Notes: generated by a model not told the origin, from the letters alone. A DNA stretch of 64,000 nucleotides from Megalonaias nervosa (GCA_016617855.1 JAECUM010093627.1:1-64000), one strand, 5' to 3'. Counted from the stretch's first letter, positions 52,425 to 61,297 are shown. Numbers and translations: made by a program.

Positions 52425-55400
52425 GTAACATGACATTACCTCCTAGGAGTATACACTGATAATAAACTAATTTGAAAAGTAATATTAATCATAAAATCAA
52501 ACTTCTAAAGTATACAGCAAAAATATTACTAGATGTGGATCCAATAACATCTGCTGATATTTTTAAATTTTTAAGCTAGTTCAGTTTGACAACAAAATTT
52601 AATATCACATATGTATTTAAACATATTTTTAAAACTACCAAGACCAAGAACTAGAGCAGGCTGACACTCTTACCATCTACTAAGTATGTTGTTCTACTAC
52701 TGATCTTGAAGCATACAATATCTTTCACCAAATATTCAGGCTGTTTCTCCTTTGTTCTTGTGTGTATGCATATATAATCTACAAACATGTTCCAGTGATG
52801 TACACGTATCTACACAGCAAATGTGTGGCATAACCATTATTAGTATGTTCATTCTTTCTTTCTGTTCCAGATATTGTATACATGTACAGAATGTTGTATG
52901 CACCAGAAAGTCTCATGTGAGATTAATTTAAATGTTAGCTAAATGATTTTATCCTCTGTGTGTGTGTGTGTGTGTGTTTTGGATTTTTAACATATCTTTA
53001 ACAATTTTTCAGTCATATCACTACAATGTCTGCAGTGTGGCAGTTTATAGTGATATCTGGCACTGGGGCATCATGCTGCAGACATATAGCGTCATGTACC
53101 ACCCACTCACATTATCCTGACACCAGGCCAACCAGTCCTAACACCAACCTCTTAATGCTGAGCACCAAGCATGGCAGCTGCTAGTACGATTTTTATAAGT
53201 CTTTAGTATGACTCTGCTGGGTTTCAAACCCGTGACCTCCCGCATCCAAGGCAGATGCTCCAACAACAAGACCACCAGAGAGGTTTTTAGCAGTAGTAGT
53301 ATATGCAATTGACATGCTTAGAATTGTTAGTGGATATACCATGTATGTTTGAAACATGTATATATTATGTTTTTAATATTGGCAACTTATGGAGAAACTG
53401 TTCAATACAGCTGAGATACCTAGCTATACAAGAAAAATAAATTACTCTGTACTTCAACTTTCTTGTATAGTGAACATTACAATGTCTATATTCTACTTAT
53501 TCAAAAATCTCAATAAATGATTGTCCTGCCTATGATTTAAGCTTTGCAAAAACAATTAATTTCCCAACCACCAATTATGTCTACTTACTGTTCATACTGC
53601 CATTTGAAGATGAAGCCCTGCTGATCTACGGTGACCATGGCATTAAGCTTGTCAATGAAAGTGACATGAACTATTGCGTGCTGATGTGCCTTCATCAGTT
53701 CAGCCTCTATGTTCATCCCAATAGTGTTGATTTTTGAAGCATCTGCCTGTTTAAATAAAATCAAGAAATATATGTATGTGCGAAAGTGCTGGGTAGTGAC
53801 CAAATAGGTAGGTACTGTGAGAGTCAATTTCAGCCCTGATGAAAGTTATATACTAGAGAAAATATGTCCCTCATTCTTCCTTAAATATGTATTTGATTTA
53901 TATCCAGGGCCACTTTTAATAAAGGAAATTAACAATTAAATTGCCTAAGGTTTTCTTCTCCATTGTATCAGCTAGATTCATGGATTAATAGATATGATGG
54001 TATAAAGCTCCTATCACACATATTGCCAAAAAATGTCTGTGAATTAATACAAGGGTAGAATATGGTTTACAAAAGTAAATTAAAACAATAAATGATATTT
54101 AAAATGATCACAGCAAGGAAAAGATACACTGCAACCATTATTTATATTATCAGAATACAATTCCTTATCTTGCAGACCCCAATAATTATTATTGTTGTTA
54201 TTGTTGTTCTAGTGGCTCAACATCCTTTTCAAGTAGCAGAAATTTTTTAAAAGCAATTTACAAACAAAATGTTCATATCCTGCTGCTGTTGTGACCTCAT
54301 AAAAAAAAAATTACATAATGTATCAACGGCCATGACAAAGTGATCGAGACTCTTCAAAAATTGTGTGAAATAAATTTTCTATCTTCATGATATCCTATTA
54401 AGTATTAAGGACAATTTAATGACAAATAATTACAAAATAACATAAAAAGGAATTACTATAGTATCAGTTACTTTTGTGGATCTCATTTTCATGGTTTTGA
54501 GAAAAAAAAATACATATTCCTAGGAAGCTGAATCTGTGGTTTTGCATGTCAAATTTTTGGTAACTTTATGGATTAACCTTAACAAATACCTCAAATGAAA
54601 AACGAAAAAGACTGAAGACAACAATCAATGGCTGATTCAATATTTAAAATAGTACAAAGGCCTGCATGAGCACAAACCAAACATCTGTCAGGATAAATAA
54701 CTTACACTCAATAATAAAGGAGGCAGAGTCACCCAACGAACACTAAGCTACTAATTGGTCACTGTACATGTGTATGATTTACTCCTCAAAACACAGTGCA
54801 AGAAGTTACACCACCAATTACTTTCTTACAATCATGGCCTTAACACAGTGGCTTAAGAGTGGGAGAAATCAACTCTGATCCCCATTCATGATGTTATTCC
54901 ACATGTTAAACAAACACAGGAACAACTCAATGCAATTGACCCTACACAAGATGACAGATCGCTCCACCTAACAAATCACATGACATTACCACCTGTTAAC
55001 CTCTCAAACATGCAGTATTTGACAAAGAAATATGTTTCAGTTTAAGTGATATGTTTATTAAAAATGATTTGTATGATTCTTAAAAATGTAAAATTACAAA
55101 GTTGCATAAATTATACTGCTGTAGACAATATTTATATTTGTAGTTCAAGCTCCTATAGTAATAACCTAAGTGTTTGATGTCATTAAATAATAAAAATCAA
55201 TTTTAAAGCTGCTCGAAAACCTGTTCATGTAAGAGGAAATTCGCTCCATAAGATGCTAATGTATTTAGTATATAATCTTATCATTATTAATTTTATCTAG
55301 CTTATGTTTATGCTGCCTTGAAAGTAAATGAATTAAAAATTAATAACAAAATCCTAAATAATTACTGTTCAGAAGCATACTGCTGTACGTAATAATTTAA

Positions 55401-58213
55401 AGTTCTTCTGTGTTTGTCAGATAGAATTTTGATAAATTATGTCTGCTGATGGAAACATGTAAATGCATGCTTAATATATCAGATGATAATGATCTTATTG
55501 ATCAATAAATCAAAAAATAACTGCAAAATTTGTAAATACTTATCATAATCAATTCATTATTGCCACAAGCAGCCTGTCAGAAGAAAATGGCAGACAAAAG
55601 CAATGCCTGGAGGTGTGTCTAATTTACGCTTGCTGATTGGTTGATTGGTTGGTTGACTGACAAGTGGCAATAGGTCAATTAGTAAGCGTTGTCAAAATTT
55701 GATGTGTTCCAAGTACAAAGATTCAGGCAAAATTGAAAAATAATGTAATCATTCCTTTGTTTGAGCCTAGCTTAAGTATGAACTAACTTTAACCACTATA
55801 CTTTACATAAAGAGGATTAATGATAAGAACAATAATTGCAGCTCCTATGAAAATGTGTGAAATACTGGACCTAATTATTTGTGGCTTTGAGAATACTGGA
55901 CTTGTCTAACTGAACAACTTCATGATTATTAGGTGTTGACAGTAGATCAATACGAGTCAGTTCTAGAATGGGAAATTCCACAATGCAGCCCTTCTCTCGT
56001 AAACTAAATAACTGAACATATATATTCTCATGCCAAAATAAAGTGACCTTTTTCAGAAAGTATTATGTCAAACTAGTTAGGACAATGAATCTACCCAGGT
56101 CACTTCCAAAATATAAAAAAAATCTCTTTGTTCTACATTGATCTTAGATCTCCTTCAGAGGCACTTCATAGGTTTCATATAATTTCAGCATGAGGACAGT
56201 ATTCATGAATAACTTTTCTTGTTTAGGCAAATACAAACACAATGAAAGCACTCTCACCTAAAGACACTCATAATCAGTAAAACAACATACAGGCAAAAAT
56301 TAAAAAGCAATGACACTGCAACACTATATAACAATTTCAGCACACAAAATATTAGACAGCAAATGTCTAGAACAGTTGAAATCCAATATAAATTGAAAAT
56401 ATTCCATCTTAAGCCAAACTGTTACAATTTCCAAACATATTAGCAAAATCAATGACATTCCTGTTAGCAAATCAAATTGTTACAGAACAGCAGCCAACCT
56501 GATGAGCATGTCAAATACCTTCATCATTTGAATATTTTCATTTCCTAGAACTCTGACCTCTGGTTTATCCATAAACCTAACAGTCTTTGGAGGTCCCTTT
56601 CTTGACTTTTGCTGTGGACTGAGTCTTGACCCTTGTTGAGGACTAAGCCTTGAACCCTGCTGAGGACTGAGTCTTGAACTTTGTTGGCCTAGGTCAAGGT
56701 CAGTCCCATTTTGGTCTGAGCTTAAATTACCTGTTTGCCCTGAGGTGCCAGTCTCAGTTTGTAATGCAGGATCTGGGTTTGAGGTCTTGGCCTCAGTTTG
56801 GTCTGATGGTTCACCATTCTGGAAACCGATTTTTCTAGTAAAGTATGTTTCTTAGATAATACTTACCCAATATTAGCTTGATTCAATCTTACATATGTCT
56901 TACAGATAACTACTTCATGATAATTTAAATAACTTGGATCCATTTGCAAACTGCATAGACCCAGATCTGCAGAGCATAATTTATATTATAGAAAACTGTG
57001 CATTATCTGTAAGTACACATAAGCTGGCCATCATATTTTGGGACAATTGTATGTTTAATTTATAAATATTTATATTTTGTAGAACCTGTTAAGGATCACC
57101 TGATCTGTCTAGCCCAAAAGTGTACATCATAATGTCTCCCATTTTGCAAAATGTTCTCAATGCACATATAAATCTATTTTAGTGTTTGTTCTCTCTTGAG
57201 TTTAAAGATGAAGTCTGTCTTCCCTTTAAACTTAAGTCCAAAACTTTTGGGCTCAACAAAAATAAAAGCAAAATGAATGTTGATAATCTCTGGTCTGATG
57301 ACAGTAATAAAGTGAAAATCCATGACAACACATATCGTTATAATAAATTCTGATATAGCATAATTGTGGCATGGCTCCAGAAATTTTGCAACATTTTACC
57401 AATTTCATGAAGTACTGCCAAGCCATGGTATCAAAATAAATAAGTGCTTGAATAATTTCACAAGATATGTAGCATTCTTTAAGAAAAAATATAAAACTGC
57501 CCATTGCTTATTTTTGACAGACATCAATTTCTAAGCTAATAATGGTTATCTAATTATTACTGAACCATGAACAATAAAGTCATCAAGTCTCAGTGTTTGT
57601 CTTCAATGCAACCAAAGTACAAGTGTTGTTAAATAATGGGAAAACAATAGCCAACAGATGTTTGCTCAGTCATCTGGCATAAACACCAAACAATGAGATG
57701 GTCTATAAATATGTTTCTCACCCAAATTTATAAATAATTTATCTGTCTATTAATGAGAAAACAGTATTTTCTTTTGACATGGATATAAAGAAAAATGGCT
57801 AAATAAAAAATTTCTTCGTTTTTACATGAATGTGTGCTATACATACCATTTTAAATGTCTGCAGGATCCAAAACAACGGCCACACTCCAACCAAAACTCT
57901 ACCAACATCCCAAATATTCAAAAATGCAGAATTGCCCTCTAAGTAGCTTACTCCAAATCATCTTATTCTCTACTGATCAAAGTTTTCAATGATCTGTAGC
58001 TTTAATCCCAATCAATTTATATTGAGACAGCAGAAATACAGAAGATGTGATACAGCTTAAGCTAATTTACTGGGTGGGTGGTGGGTGGTGGGTGTGGTGC
58101 ATGGTGATGTATGCATGGTGATATTTTGGGTTCCAAAGGTTGATTCATGAGACCTAAAGTGGTCCTCTTTTTAAAGTGATCATCTTAATTACAATTAATA
58201 TATCTTAATTACA

Positions 58214-58264
<51 letters not shown>

Positions 58265-60642
58265 AACAACTGAATTATGCATAACACAACCACCTTACAT
58301 GGGTTATAATACAACTTACAGCTGCTGGTGTTGGTTTATTGATCCTGACAGCATCCTCTTGTGGGCTCTTCTTATCCCCATCTTCCTGGGGTGTTTTATT
58401 ATTATTGATAGCATGTTCAAAGTTGCACTTCAACAGGTCTCCATTATTCATGCCAACTATCAGGCTATTCTGAGATCAAAAATAAGAGACCTATGTGAGA
58501 ATACTAGCACTTATGTAAATTTTGGTAGCATTTATATACATGCTGCCTTGCATGTCAATGCCAACTAAGGGTTGCTGTTGTTGTTACTGGCCTTGGAATT
58601 CCACATATAAAAGGCTAAGAAAATATACACATCCTTGCCAACTGGGTTGAAATCTATAACCACCAGATTCAGAACTGATCTGTCTCGAGAAACACTCTAA
58701 TCTACTTGGATTTGAATGTTATATGAAAAGTAAATATTGTGATATCGATTCAGGCAGCTCAGATGGTGTAAAATAATGTGATAAATATGCAACAGCAAAT
58801 TTCTGAATTACTTTCCTCATGCAATACCCTAGTGCCCCAGCCTTCACTTGGGCAGTAGTGACAAATGAATACAGTGCCACTACAGACCCTGAAACATCTA
58901 TGTATCCATCTGAAATGCAAGTAATATGATCAACAACTGGAAAATGAGCACAGAATGTATGGTAAGTGAGCATTAAAGAAATTATGAATGAATACAGAAT
59001 TATGACAGACTGACTGATAGGTGCTTTGTGTAAAACCTTGCATAACACAATCATTAAATGATAAATGATTAAGTACAAATGCTAAATAGCAAACTGTAAA
59101 AGACAAAATTAAAAAAAAAAACAAATGATAAAGAAAAACCATAGACAACAAACAAATATAATGAAAACACCTATAACATTTTATGATTTCTTTCTTTCAG
59201 ATACATTATGATTTCTTTCTTTCAGATATGTTCCTTTGCTTGATTTTATGGTTTACCTATCTGGCAGCCAGTGTCTGAATTTCTTCTACACGACAGAAGT
59301 GTGGCTTTTTAGTGTTACTTGAGGAAGGCATACATGGAGAGAAAGTCAAGCTATGAGTTCACTGATGATGCTACTGAATTGGGAAGAATATGCTGTGCTG
59401 CTCTGTTCTGAACATGTGCCATTCACAAGACTGACTCCCAAATGTGACAGGTGGGGTAAGGCTGTATTCAGATCAGTGACATAACAGCCTCTGATACCAC
59501 GTACATTTTGAACCAACAGTTGTGTGTTGAGAAAAGACATAAAGTCTAAACAACCTTTGTAGGTTTTGACATTCTAAACAATGTAACAAATGAGTCATTC
59601 AACAAGAGTTGCAGCTGCTTAAAGGTCAGCTGATCTTGACCAACAGACTGATGAATGCAGGAACCTTCATTTACTGCTGTATTATTCTGGAGTTCATACG
59701 CCCGTGACTTGCATAGAAAATATATTAAAAAAAAAACCTTTAGGTTATTACCTACATAAATGCAAGCATCAAACTGAACCAATAACACATTTAACATTCA
59801 CTTGATGAATTGAATAGCAGTCCTTATACACTACTGGCTAATGAGTTGTAAACAAAGCATACCCAGCTAATAGAGGGGAGGCAACTCTTGGTACTTCAGA
59901 ATTCATTTATTGTACTTCATTTCCTATGGTAAGGAAAACAAAACAGAAAGAAAGGATGAAAAGAAAACCAATTTGTAAGAATACCTGAGTTCCAAGAAGT
60001 GTGAACCTGGGGAATAATTCAGCTCGTTTAGGAACTGCACTGCTTTCTGAAACACTGTTTTCTGCAAGTGGACCTGAAACAAGATGCATGCAAAATATAA
60101 ATGCTTGCTGACAAATAAATACTAAGGTGTAACAAGATCAATCCAACAGATGGGAGGGAATGTATCCCTTTAAAAAAAAGCTTGGTTTGATGTCATTGGA
60201 TTTTTATTTCAGAGCCTAATTCATAATTGCCAAGAGTTTCATGTTGTAATAGCAGTTTTTTAAGAACACCAAAACACCTCATTTCAATCATAATTATAGC
60301 TGCAGTGGAATTATGCATGCTTGAGTTGTACAAATGGATACTGAAATCTTTTTTCAGGCCTCCACTTTTATCATCACTCAATATTTTATGAGCTTTTCTA
60401 TTTTAAATTACAATCCACAAAACAGAATATATATATTTATATATACCAAAATTTGATATGCATAAATTTAATTAATTCACGGTGTCCAACAATTACTGAG
60501 GACATTCAAATGTAAATTTGCAAATACACTTTTTTCATACACACAGCAAATGCCTCTTTTAAATGCAAGGCAGTGCATCCTGAGTTATAGTTTTACAATG
60601 ACAGTGCAAGTGTATAGTAAACATGGATCTTTGGCTATGTGC

Positions 60643-60676
<34 letters not shown>

Positions 60677-60974
60677 ATAGATATGACTGTGACATTTATA
60701 TATGCATGTAAATATTGTACATAATTAAAGTTCTCAAAGATAGATCAGTTCTTTAATGAACTGGGATGCCCTTTTAAAGTAAAAATATGAGTATTATTAA
60801 AAATGCCTGTATCATTTAAATAACTTCATTATCATTCCTGTTAAAGCAAGTCATTAAGTCAGACAATTAAAAGCAATGAGACTTGCAAAAATGACCAATT
60901 TATGACTTACTGTCTATCTGTTTGGGCAGTTTACGTATGCAAAAAGCCAATGTGAACTCTTTAATTATGTAACA
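18370..60974 (-). CDS. Large multi-exon gene, WD40-like protein, family unassigned (5' incomplete; exons listed separately)
   Basis: Sixteen minus-strand exons join into one open frame of 1977 nt (658 residues plus TAG stop). Each has an AG acceptor and a GT donor, and all fifteen junctions agree in phase, including several where a codon is split 1+2 or 2+1. That is unlikely by chance and is the main evidence. Beta-propeller-like strands are visible: NSLIVGMNNGDLLKC in exon 58320-58469, HAIVHVTFIDKLNAMVTVD followed by GFIFKWQYE in 53589-53746, and DYLFIMFNGILRVISLVTGQ in 36466-36592. The C-terminal ~100 residues are charged and helical-looking. No signal peptide or membrane segment is seen in the part recovered. 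The N-terminus lies further upstream. I do not recognise the family. Human WDR93 has a similar length, but its sequence as I remember it does not match. A candidate poly(A) signal lies at 17978-17983, about 390 nt after the stop. Confidence 0.8.
19830..22050. other. Intronic DNA with possible hAT-like ends around the fold-back
   Basis: GGGTTTCCAGGTTACCAGGG near 19832 and CTGGAAAAACCCTGGAAATG near 21993 are roughly inverted, which would enclose the fold-back element. No target duplication was found, so this is only a suggestion. Confidence 0.2.
20255..20992. mobile_element. Fold-back element (long imperfect inverted repeat)
   Basis: The left arm (20255-20505) is matched in reverse complement by 20768-20992, including a perfect 25-nt match (20309-20333 with 20913-20937). 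An inner perfect 15-bp pair (20645-20659 with 20747-20761) continues the symmetry. Weaker matches extend outward to about 20225 and 21025. No coding content. It lies in the intron between exons 18370-18462 and 22310-22526. Confidence 0.8.
22310..22526 (-). CDS. WD-like gene exon, conserved-looking C-terminal region
   Basis: 217 nt. Acceptor TGTATTTTTAG and donor GTATTT. One nucleotide completes Cys, then 72 codons: SIHRVVPAALRVDTVSWELD, DVQHPAVAMRRLLLGSLDNE, LRKRELLTDDPEFIGSIAAS, and so on to SLEKE. Higher GC and CpG than its surroundings, and helical and charged. It is the longest uninterrupted coding stretch of the 3' half and the best piece for a homology search. Confidence 0.85.
23607..23692 (-). 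CDS. WD-like gene exon
   Basis: 86 nt, phase 0 in and 2 out. Acceptor TCTTCACAG and donor GTAAGT. It encodes RISRFYVLSLTDGNTDETRR then MMWKLYKS. Joins in frame to the upstream exon (VAYAR|RISRF). Confidence 0.8.
24145..24315. repeat. Tandem repeat, ~47-51 bp, four copies
   Basis: Each copy contains TTGGTCAAGAGTGCTTACA or a close variant (starts near 24150, 24201, 24249, 24294), followed by TTTAAGAAGTA.GCTTCAA. Confidence 0.85.
24424..24515. repeat. (GT)n microsatellite, 92 bp
   Basis: Uninterrupted GT repeat of about 46 units. It makes spurious Cys-Val reading frames. Confidence 0.99.
24516..27165. other. Intron of the WD-like gene, no exon seen
   Basis: Part of the 11.6-kb intron. Holds pieces of the CTAACAAGG repeat (24.58-24.95 kb) and the minus-strand SINE at 26.8 kb, otherwise unclassified. 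Confidence 0.5.
26770..26945 (-). mobile_element. tRNA-derived SINE, minus strand
   Basis: Read on the minus strand, TGACTCAGTGATTTAGTCAT (A-box-like) is followed by GGATGCTGATTCACTTGCC (degenerate B-box). A non-tRNA body follows. Assignment rests on box spacing only. Confidence 0.45.
27166..27400 (+). mobile_element. tRNA-derived SINE
   Basis: The head has an A-box-like GACTGAGTGGCCTAAAGC and B-box-like GGGTTCAAGTC at the right spacing for a Ser/Leu-type tRNA. It is followed by the GTGAGAGAGCTTGCCAGTA body seen at 5.2 kb and an A-rich tail. GTAATAAAAA occurs just before and just after it, a possible target-site duplication. Confidence 0.75.
27982..28037. repeat. (TA)n microsatellite
   Basis: Nearly pure TA/AT run of about 56 bp within an older dispersed repeat. 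Confidence 0.98.
28066..28165 (+). mobile_element. tRNA-like SINE head only
   Basis: About 95 bp with A-box TGGCTGAGTGGTCTAAAGC and B-box GGGTTTGAATCTC, related to the 27.17 kb copy, but the body is missing. It interrupts an older dispersed repeat (ATTTTATTTG / TATTTACCAAG). Confidence 0.6.
28756..28784. repeat. (CA)n microsatellite
   Basis: About 14 CA units inside the 2.8-kb TTAA element. Confidence 0.97.
29152..30455. mobile_element. Possible nested hAT-like non-autonomous element
   Basis: CAGTGCTCAAAGAAAATTTT at the left and TTTTAGCACTG at the right share an inverted CAGTGCT.AAA end and both carry GGCCCCAGG nearby. A matching 8-bp target duplication is not seen, so the boundaries are uncertain. 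Confidence 0.3.
32574..33199. mobile_element. TTAA-flanked MITE (618 bp) inside the LINE
   Basis: TTAA at 32574-32577 and 33196-33199 bracket ends that are exact inverted repeats (CTCATTAACCCCTGG and its complement). Removing one TTAA and the insert restores the LINE frame across YVI and NTSLSS. The interior has no coding content and includes an A-run at ~32976. Confidence 0.88.
34821..34850. repeat. (ATT)n tail of the LINE
   Basis: About nine ATT units directly after the LINE 3' end. Confidence 0.9.
35266..35372 (-). CDS. WD-like gene exon
   Basis: 107 nt. Acceptor ATAATTTCAG and donor GTGAGT. Two nucleotides complete Gly, then 35 codons: FDGCVIDEGDIDLPVDARVT then TVCTKGKIFAVAYAR. Strand-rich, propeller-like. 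The downstream intron (23693-35265) is the longest in the gene and carries the LINE and both TTAA elements. Confidence 0.8.
36466..36592 (-). CDS. WD-like gene exon (donor chosen by phase)
   Basis: 127 nt, phase 0 in and 1 out. Acceptor TCTCTATTCAG. Two donors are possible. An early GTAATT after ...GILR would end in phase 0 and break the next exon. The later CTG|GTAATA extends the peptide by LVTGQLVVKTGNRKKPA and gives the phase-1 end the next exon needs, so the longer form is called. It starts GTRVFGPTGADYLFIMFNGI. Confidence 0.75.
37529..37653 (-). CDS. WD-like gene exon
   Basis: 125 nt. Acceptor GTATTTTTTCAG and donor GTAAGA. Two nucleotides complete Asp, then 41 codons: AHMTVLILDLKTMKLRDFRR then DLPLSDEEFDLMQKKTIVSC and D. 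TVLILDLKTMKL is a typical strand-turn-strand of a beta-propeller blade. Confidence 0.8.
38766..38856 (-). CDS. WD-like gene exon
   Basis: 91 nt, phase 0 in and 1 out. Acceptor TTTATTTTTCAG and donor GTACAA. It encodes VKCTRLVQVLCSPAATELIF then LLLFRKYPPK. The hydrophobic LIFLLLF is too short to call a membrane segment and fits a buried strand. Confidence 0.8.
39490..40140. repeat. Degenerate tandem repeat, GGCCATAACTC type
   Basis: Versions of GGCCATAACTCTGCTCAA recur near 39515, 39830, 39928 and 40043, with intervening similar text (CTGATAATCA, CAAATTTA). Same vocabulary as the 48.3-49.4 kb array. Confidence 0.55.
40650..41330. repeat. Degenerate ~130-150 bp tandem repeat, TGACCTTGACC type
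   Basis: Five successive units carry TGACCTTGACCTTTGA-like text (near 40680, 40831, 40969, 41118, 41248), followed by TTTCTT.TGTCTCAAA and CAAGCCAT. A related single copy is at ~16480. Confidence 0.8.
41595..41717 (-). CDS. WD-like gene exon
   Basis: 123 nt, 41 codons, phase 0 to 0. Acceptor TTTTTTTGCTACAG and donor GTATGT. It encodes TQYFAPKGPVSESGALFHII then TRHTDTNQLATYITQLYTPV and K. Strand-like FHIITR suggests the start of further propeller strands. Confidence 0.8.
42687..42756. repeat. (AT)n microsatellite
   Basis: About 70 bp of pure AT repeat ending in GTGTGTATAC. Confidence 0.98.
44055..44215. repeat. 30-bp minisatellite, five to six copies
   Basis: GTGTACAATAAATGGTC recurs exactly every 30 bp (TGTAC at 44071, 44101, 44131, 44161, 44191). 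Because 30 is divisible by three it creates repetitive open frames on both strands that are not genes. Confidence 0.95.
44691..44744. repeat. (CT)n microsatellite
   Basis: About 54 bp of CT repeat with one CG interruption. Confidence 0.98.
47802..47869 (-). CDS. WD-like gene exon
   Basis: 68 nt. Acceptor CTTTGTTTCAG and donor GTGAGT. Two nucleotides finish a Val codon, then 22 codons: QRTIENMQLSDPWHVTELEG then LT. Ends in phase 0. Confidence 0.8.
48290..49400. repeat. Degenerate ~150-bp tandem repeat, GGGCCATAACTC type
   Basis: Core words such as GGCCATAACTCTATAAGAAA recur near 48305, 48451, 48731, 48891, 49051, 49204 and 49357, often preceded by AAGTTGATCTTG and followed by TGAACTC. Spacing is ~145-160 bp (one unit near 48591 is degraded). 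Fills the intron between exons 47802-47869 and 50350-50428. Confidence 0.75.
50350..50428 (-). CDS. WD-like gene exon
   Basis: 79 nt, phase 0 in and 1 out. Acceptor ATCATATCAG and donor GTAAGG. It encodes VVFTDKPNPAAEKAKTAQEI then ASQRNR, an Ala/Lys/Glu-rich, probably helical stretch. Confidence 0.8.
51561..51660 (-). CDS. WD-like gene exon
   Basis: 100 nt. Acceptor TCTTCCGTAG and donor GTAAGT. One nucleotide completes the split Gln codon, then come 33 codons: RYLSAFGWYTPARKYKLD followed by MSKIMFRQTVDDIPN. The motif SAFGWYTPARKY looks distinctive and would be a good search seed. Confidence 0.8.
51983..52042. repeat. (TA)n microsatellite
   Basis: 60 bp, preceded by a short GT run. Confidence 0.98.
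52228..52365 (+). mobile_element. Short LINE reverse-transcriptase fragment
   Basis: Encodes LYADNTTFHSLGQNSNTMKE then QLQRDLNHASNM. It matches the catalytic YADDT region and following helix of CR1/L2-type RTs, with one Asp changed to Asn. The fragment runs straight into an AT microsatellite. Confidence 0.7.
52366..52422. repeat. (TA)n microsatellite
   Basis: 57 bp, directly adjoining the LINE fragment at 52.23-52.36 kb. Confidence 0.98.
52956..52977. repeat. (GT)n microsatellite
   Basis: About 22 bp of GT repeat. Confidence 0.9.
53040..53290 (-). mobile_element. tRNA-derived SINE, minus strand
   Basis: The minus strand has a tRNA-like head (GTGGTCTTGTTGTTGGAGCA ... CACGGGTTTGAAACCC) at about 53285-53200, then a body with AGCATTAAGAGGTTGGTG towards 53040. 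The B-box GGTTTGAAACC is well kept. Confidence 0.6.
53589..53746 (-). CDS. WD-like gene exon, clearest WD blade
   Basis: 158 nt, phase 0 in and 2 out. Acceptor TTTAAACAG and donor GTAAGT. It encodes ADASKINTIGMNIEAELMKA, then HQHAIVHVTFIDKLNAMVTV and DQQGFIFKWQYE. The H...V.F...MVTVD..G.I..W layout is that of a WD40 repeat with a terminal W-Q/W-D position. Confidence 0.85.
53747..56518. other. Intron of the WD-like gene, nothing recognised
   Basis: Flanking exons join in phase 0. AT-rich. A short TTATTATTGTTGTTATTG run lies near 54185. Confidence 0.5.
56519..56818 (-). CDS. WD-like gene exon with 8-residue repeats
   Basis: 300 nt, 100 codons, phase 0 to 0. Acceptor CGGTTTCCAG and donor GTATTT. 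It is a disordered, polar segment (NGEPSDQTEAKTSNPD...) with three tandem copies of SRLSPQQG/K at residues ~48-71, followed by a basic stretch (SRKGPPKTVRF) and LGNENIQMMK. This is probably a flexible insert between propeller blades. The 24-nt DNA period is visible on the + strand around 56620-56690. Confidence 0.8.
58184..58261. repeat. Duplicated 20-mer plus (TA)n microsatellite
   Basis: TCTTAATTACAATTAATATA occurs twice in tandem and passes into a 45-bp TA run. It starts about 60 nt from the splice donor at 58319. Confidence 0.95.
58320..58469 (-). CDS. WD-like gene exon
   Basis: 150 nt, exactly 50 codons, phase 0 to 0. Acceptor TTTTTGATCTCAG and donor GTAAGT. It starts NSLIVGMNNGDLLKC, which resembles the B-C strands of a WD40 blade, then runs into an acidic, Lys-rich low-complexity linker (residues ~23-50). 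An AT microsatellite begins about 60 nt downstream, inside the intron. Confidence 0.8.
59985..60073 (-). CDS. WD-like gene exon
   Basis: 89 nt. Acceptor TTGTTTCAG and donor GTATTC. Two nucleotides complete a Ser codon, followed by 29 codons beginning PLAENSVSESSAVPKRAE and ending FTLLGTQ. A Ser-rich linker is followed by a strand that continues directly into NSLIVG of the next exon. Confidence 0.75.
60645..60675. repeat. (GT)n microsatellite
   Basis: 31 bp of GT repeat in the intron between exons 59985-60073 and 60911-60974. Confidence 0.97.
60911..60974 (-). CDS. WD-like gene, first secure exon (partial gene start)
   Basis: 64 nt. Acceptor CTGTTTCAG and donor GTAAGT. It encodes CYIIKEFTLAFCIRKLPKQID plus one nucleotide of a split Ser codon that the next exon completes. 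The strand-like hydrophobic pattern is compatible with a propeller blade. Confidence 0.65.
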
Positions 60975-61236
60975 CTGAAACAGCTGACTCAGCAACATGC
61001 ACTTACTTTCTATGCTTTACATGACAATTCTATGATCTTCAATTTGAACAAGCTTTATTAATCTTTTATATTCAATCAGCTATTATTTTATTTCTAATTG
61101 ATAAGAGGGTACATTCTCCCACACTTTTCAAATGAGCATTATTTGGGGATGGATATTCAACGAAGAGTTTTGAACGAAAATGAAAACGTACACAAACCTA
61201 TATAGTTTTATCTGATTGTGGATGGTTTGAACTCAC

Positions 61237-61297
61237 AGCGAAGTGATCATATCCATTTTTTTCAAAAAATTCAATACTCCAATATGCAAGTGATAAT
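61237..61297 (-). CDS. Candidate upstream exon of the WD-like gene
   Basis: This is an open 61-nt segment encoding LSLAYWSIEFFEKNGYDHFA with a good donor (GTGAGT). It ends in phase 0, which fits the next exon at 60911-60974. The acceptor is a bare AAAG with no pyrimidine tract, and the other frames also offer open reading, so this is only a candidate. The joined peptide (NGYDHFA then CYIIKEFTLAFCI) looks like two adjacent beta strands. Confidence 0.35.
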
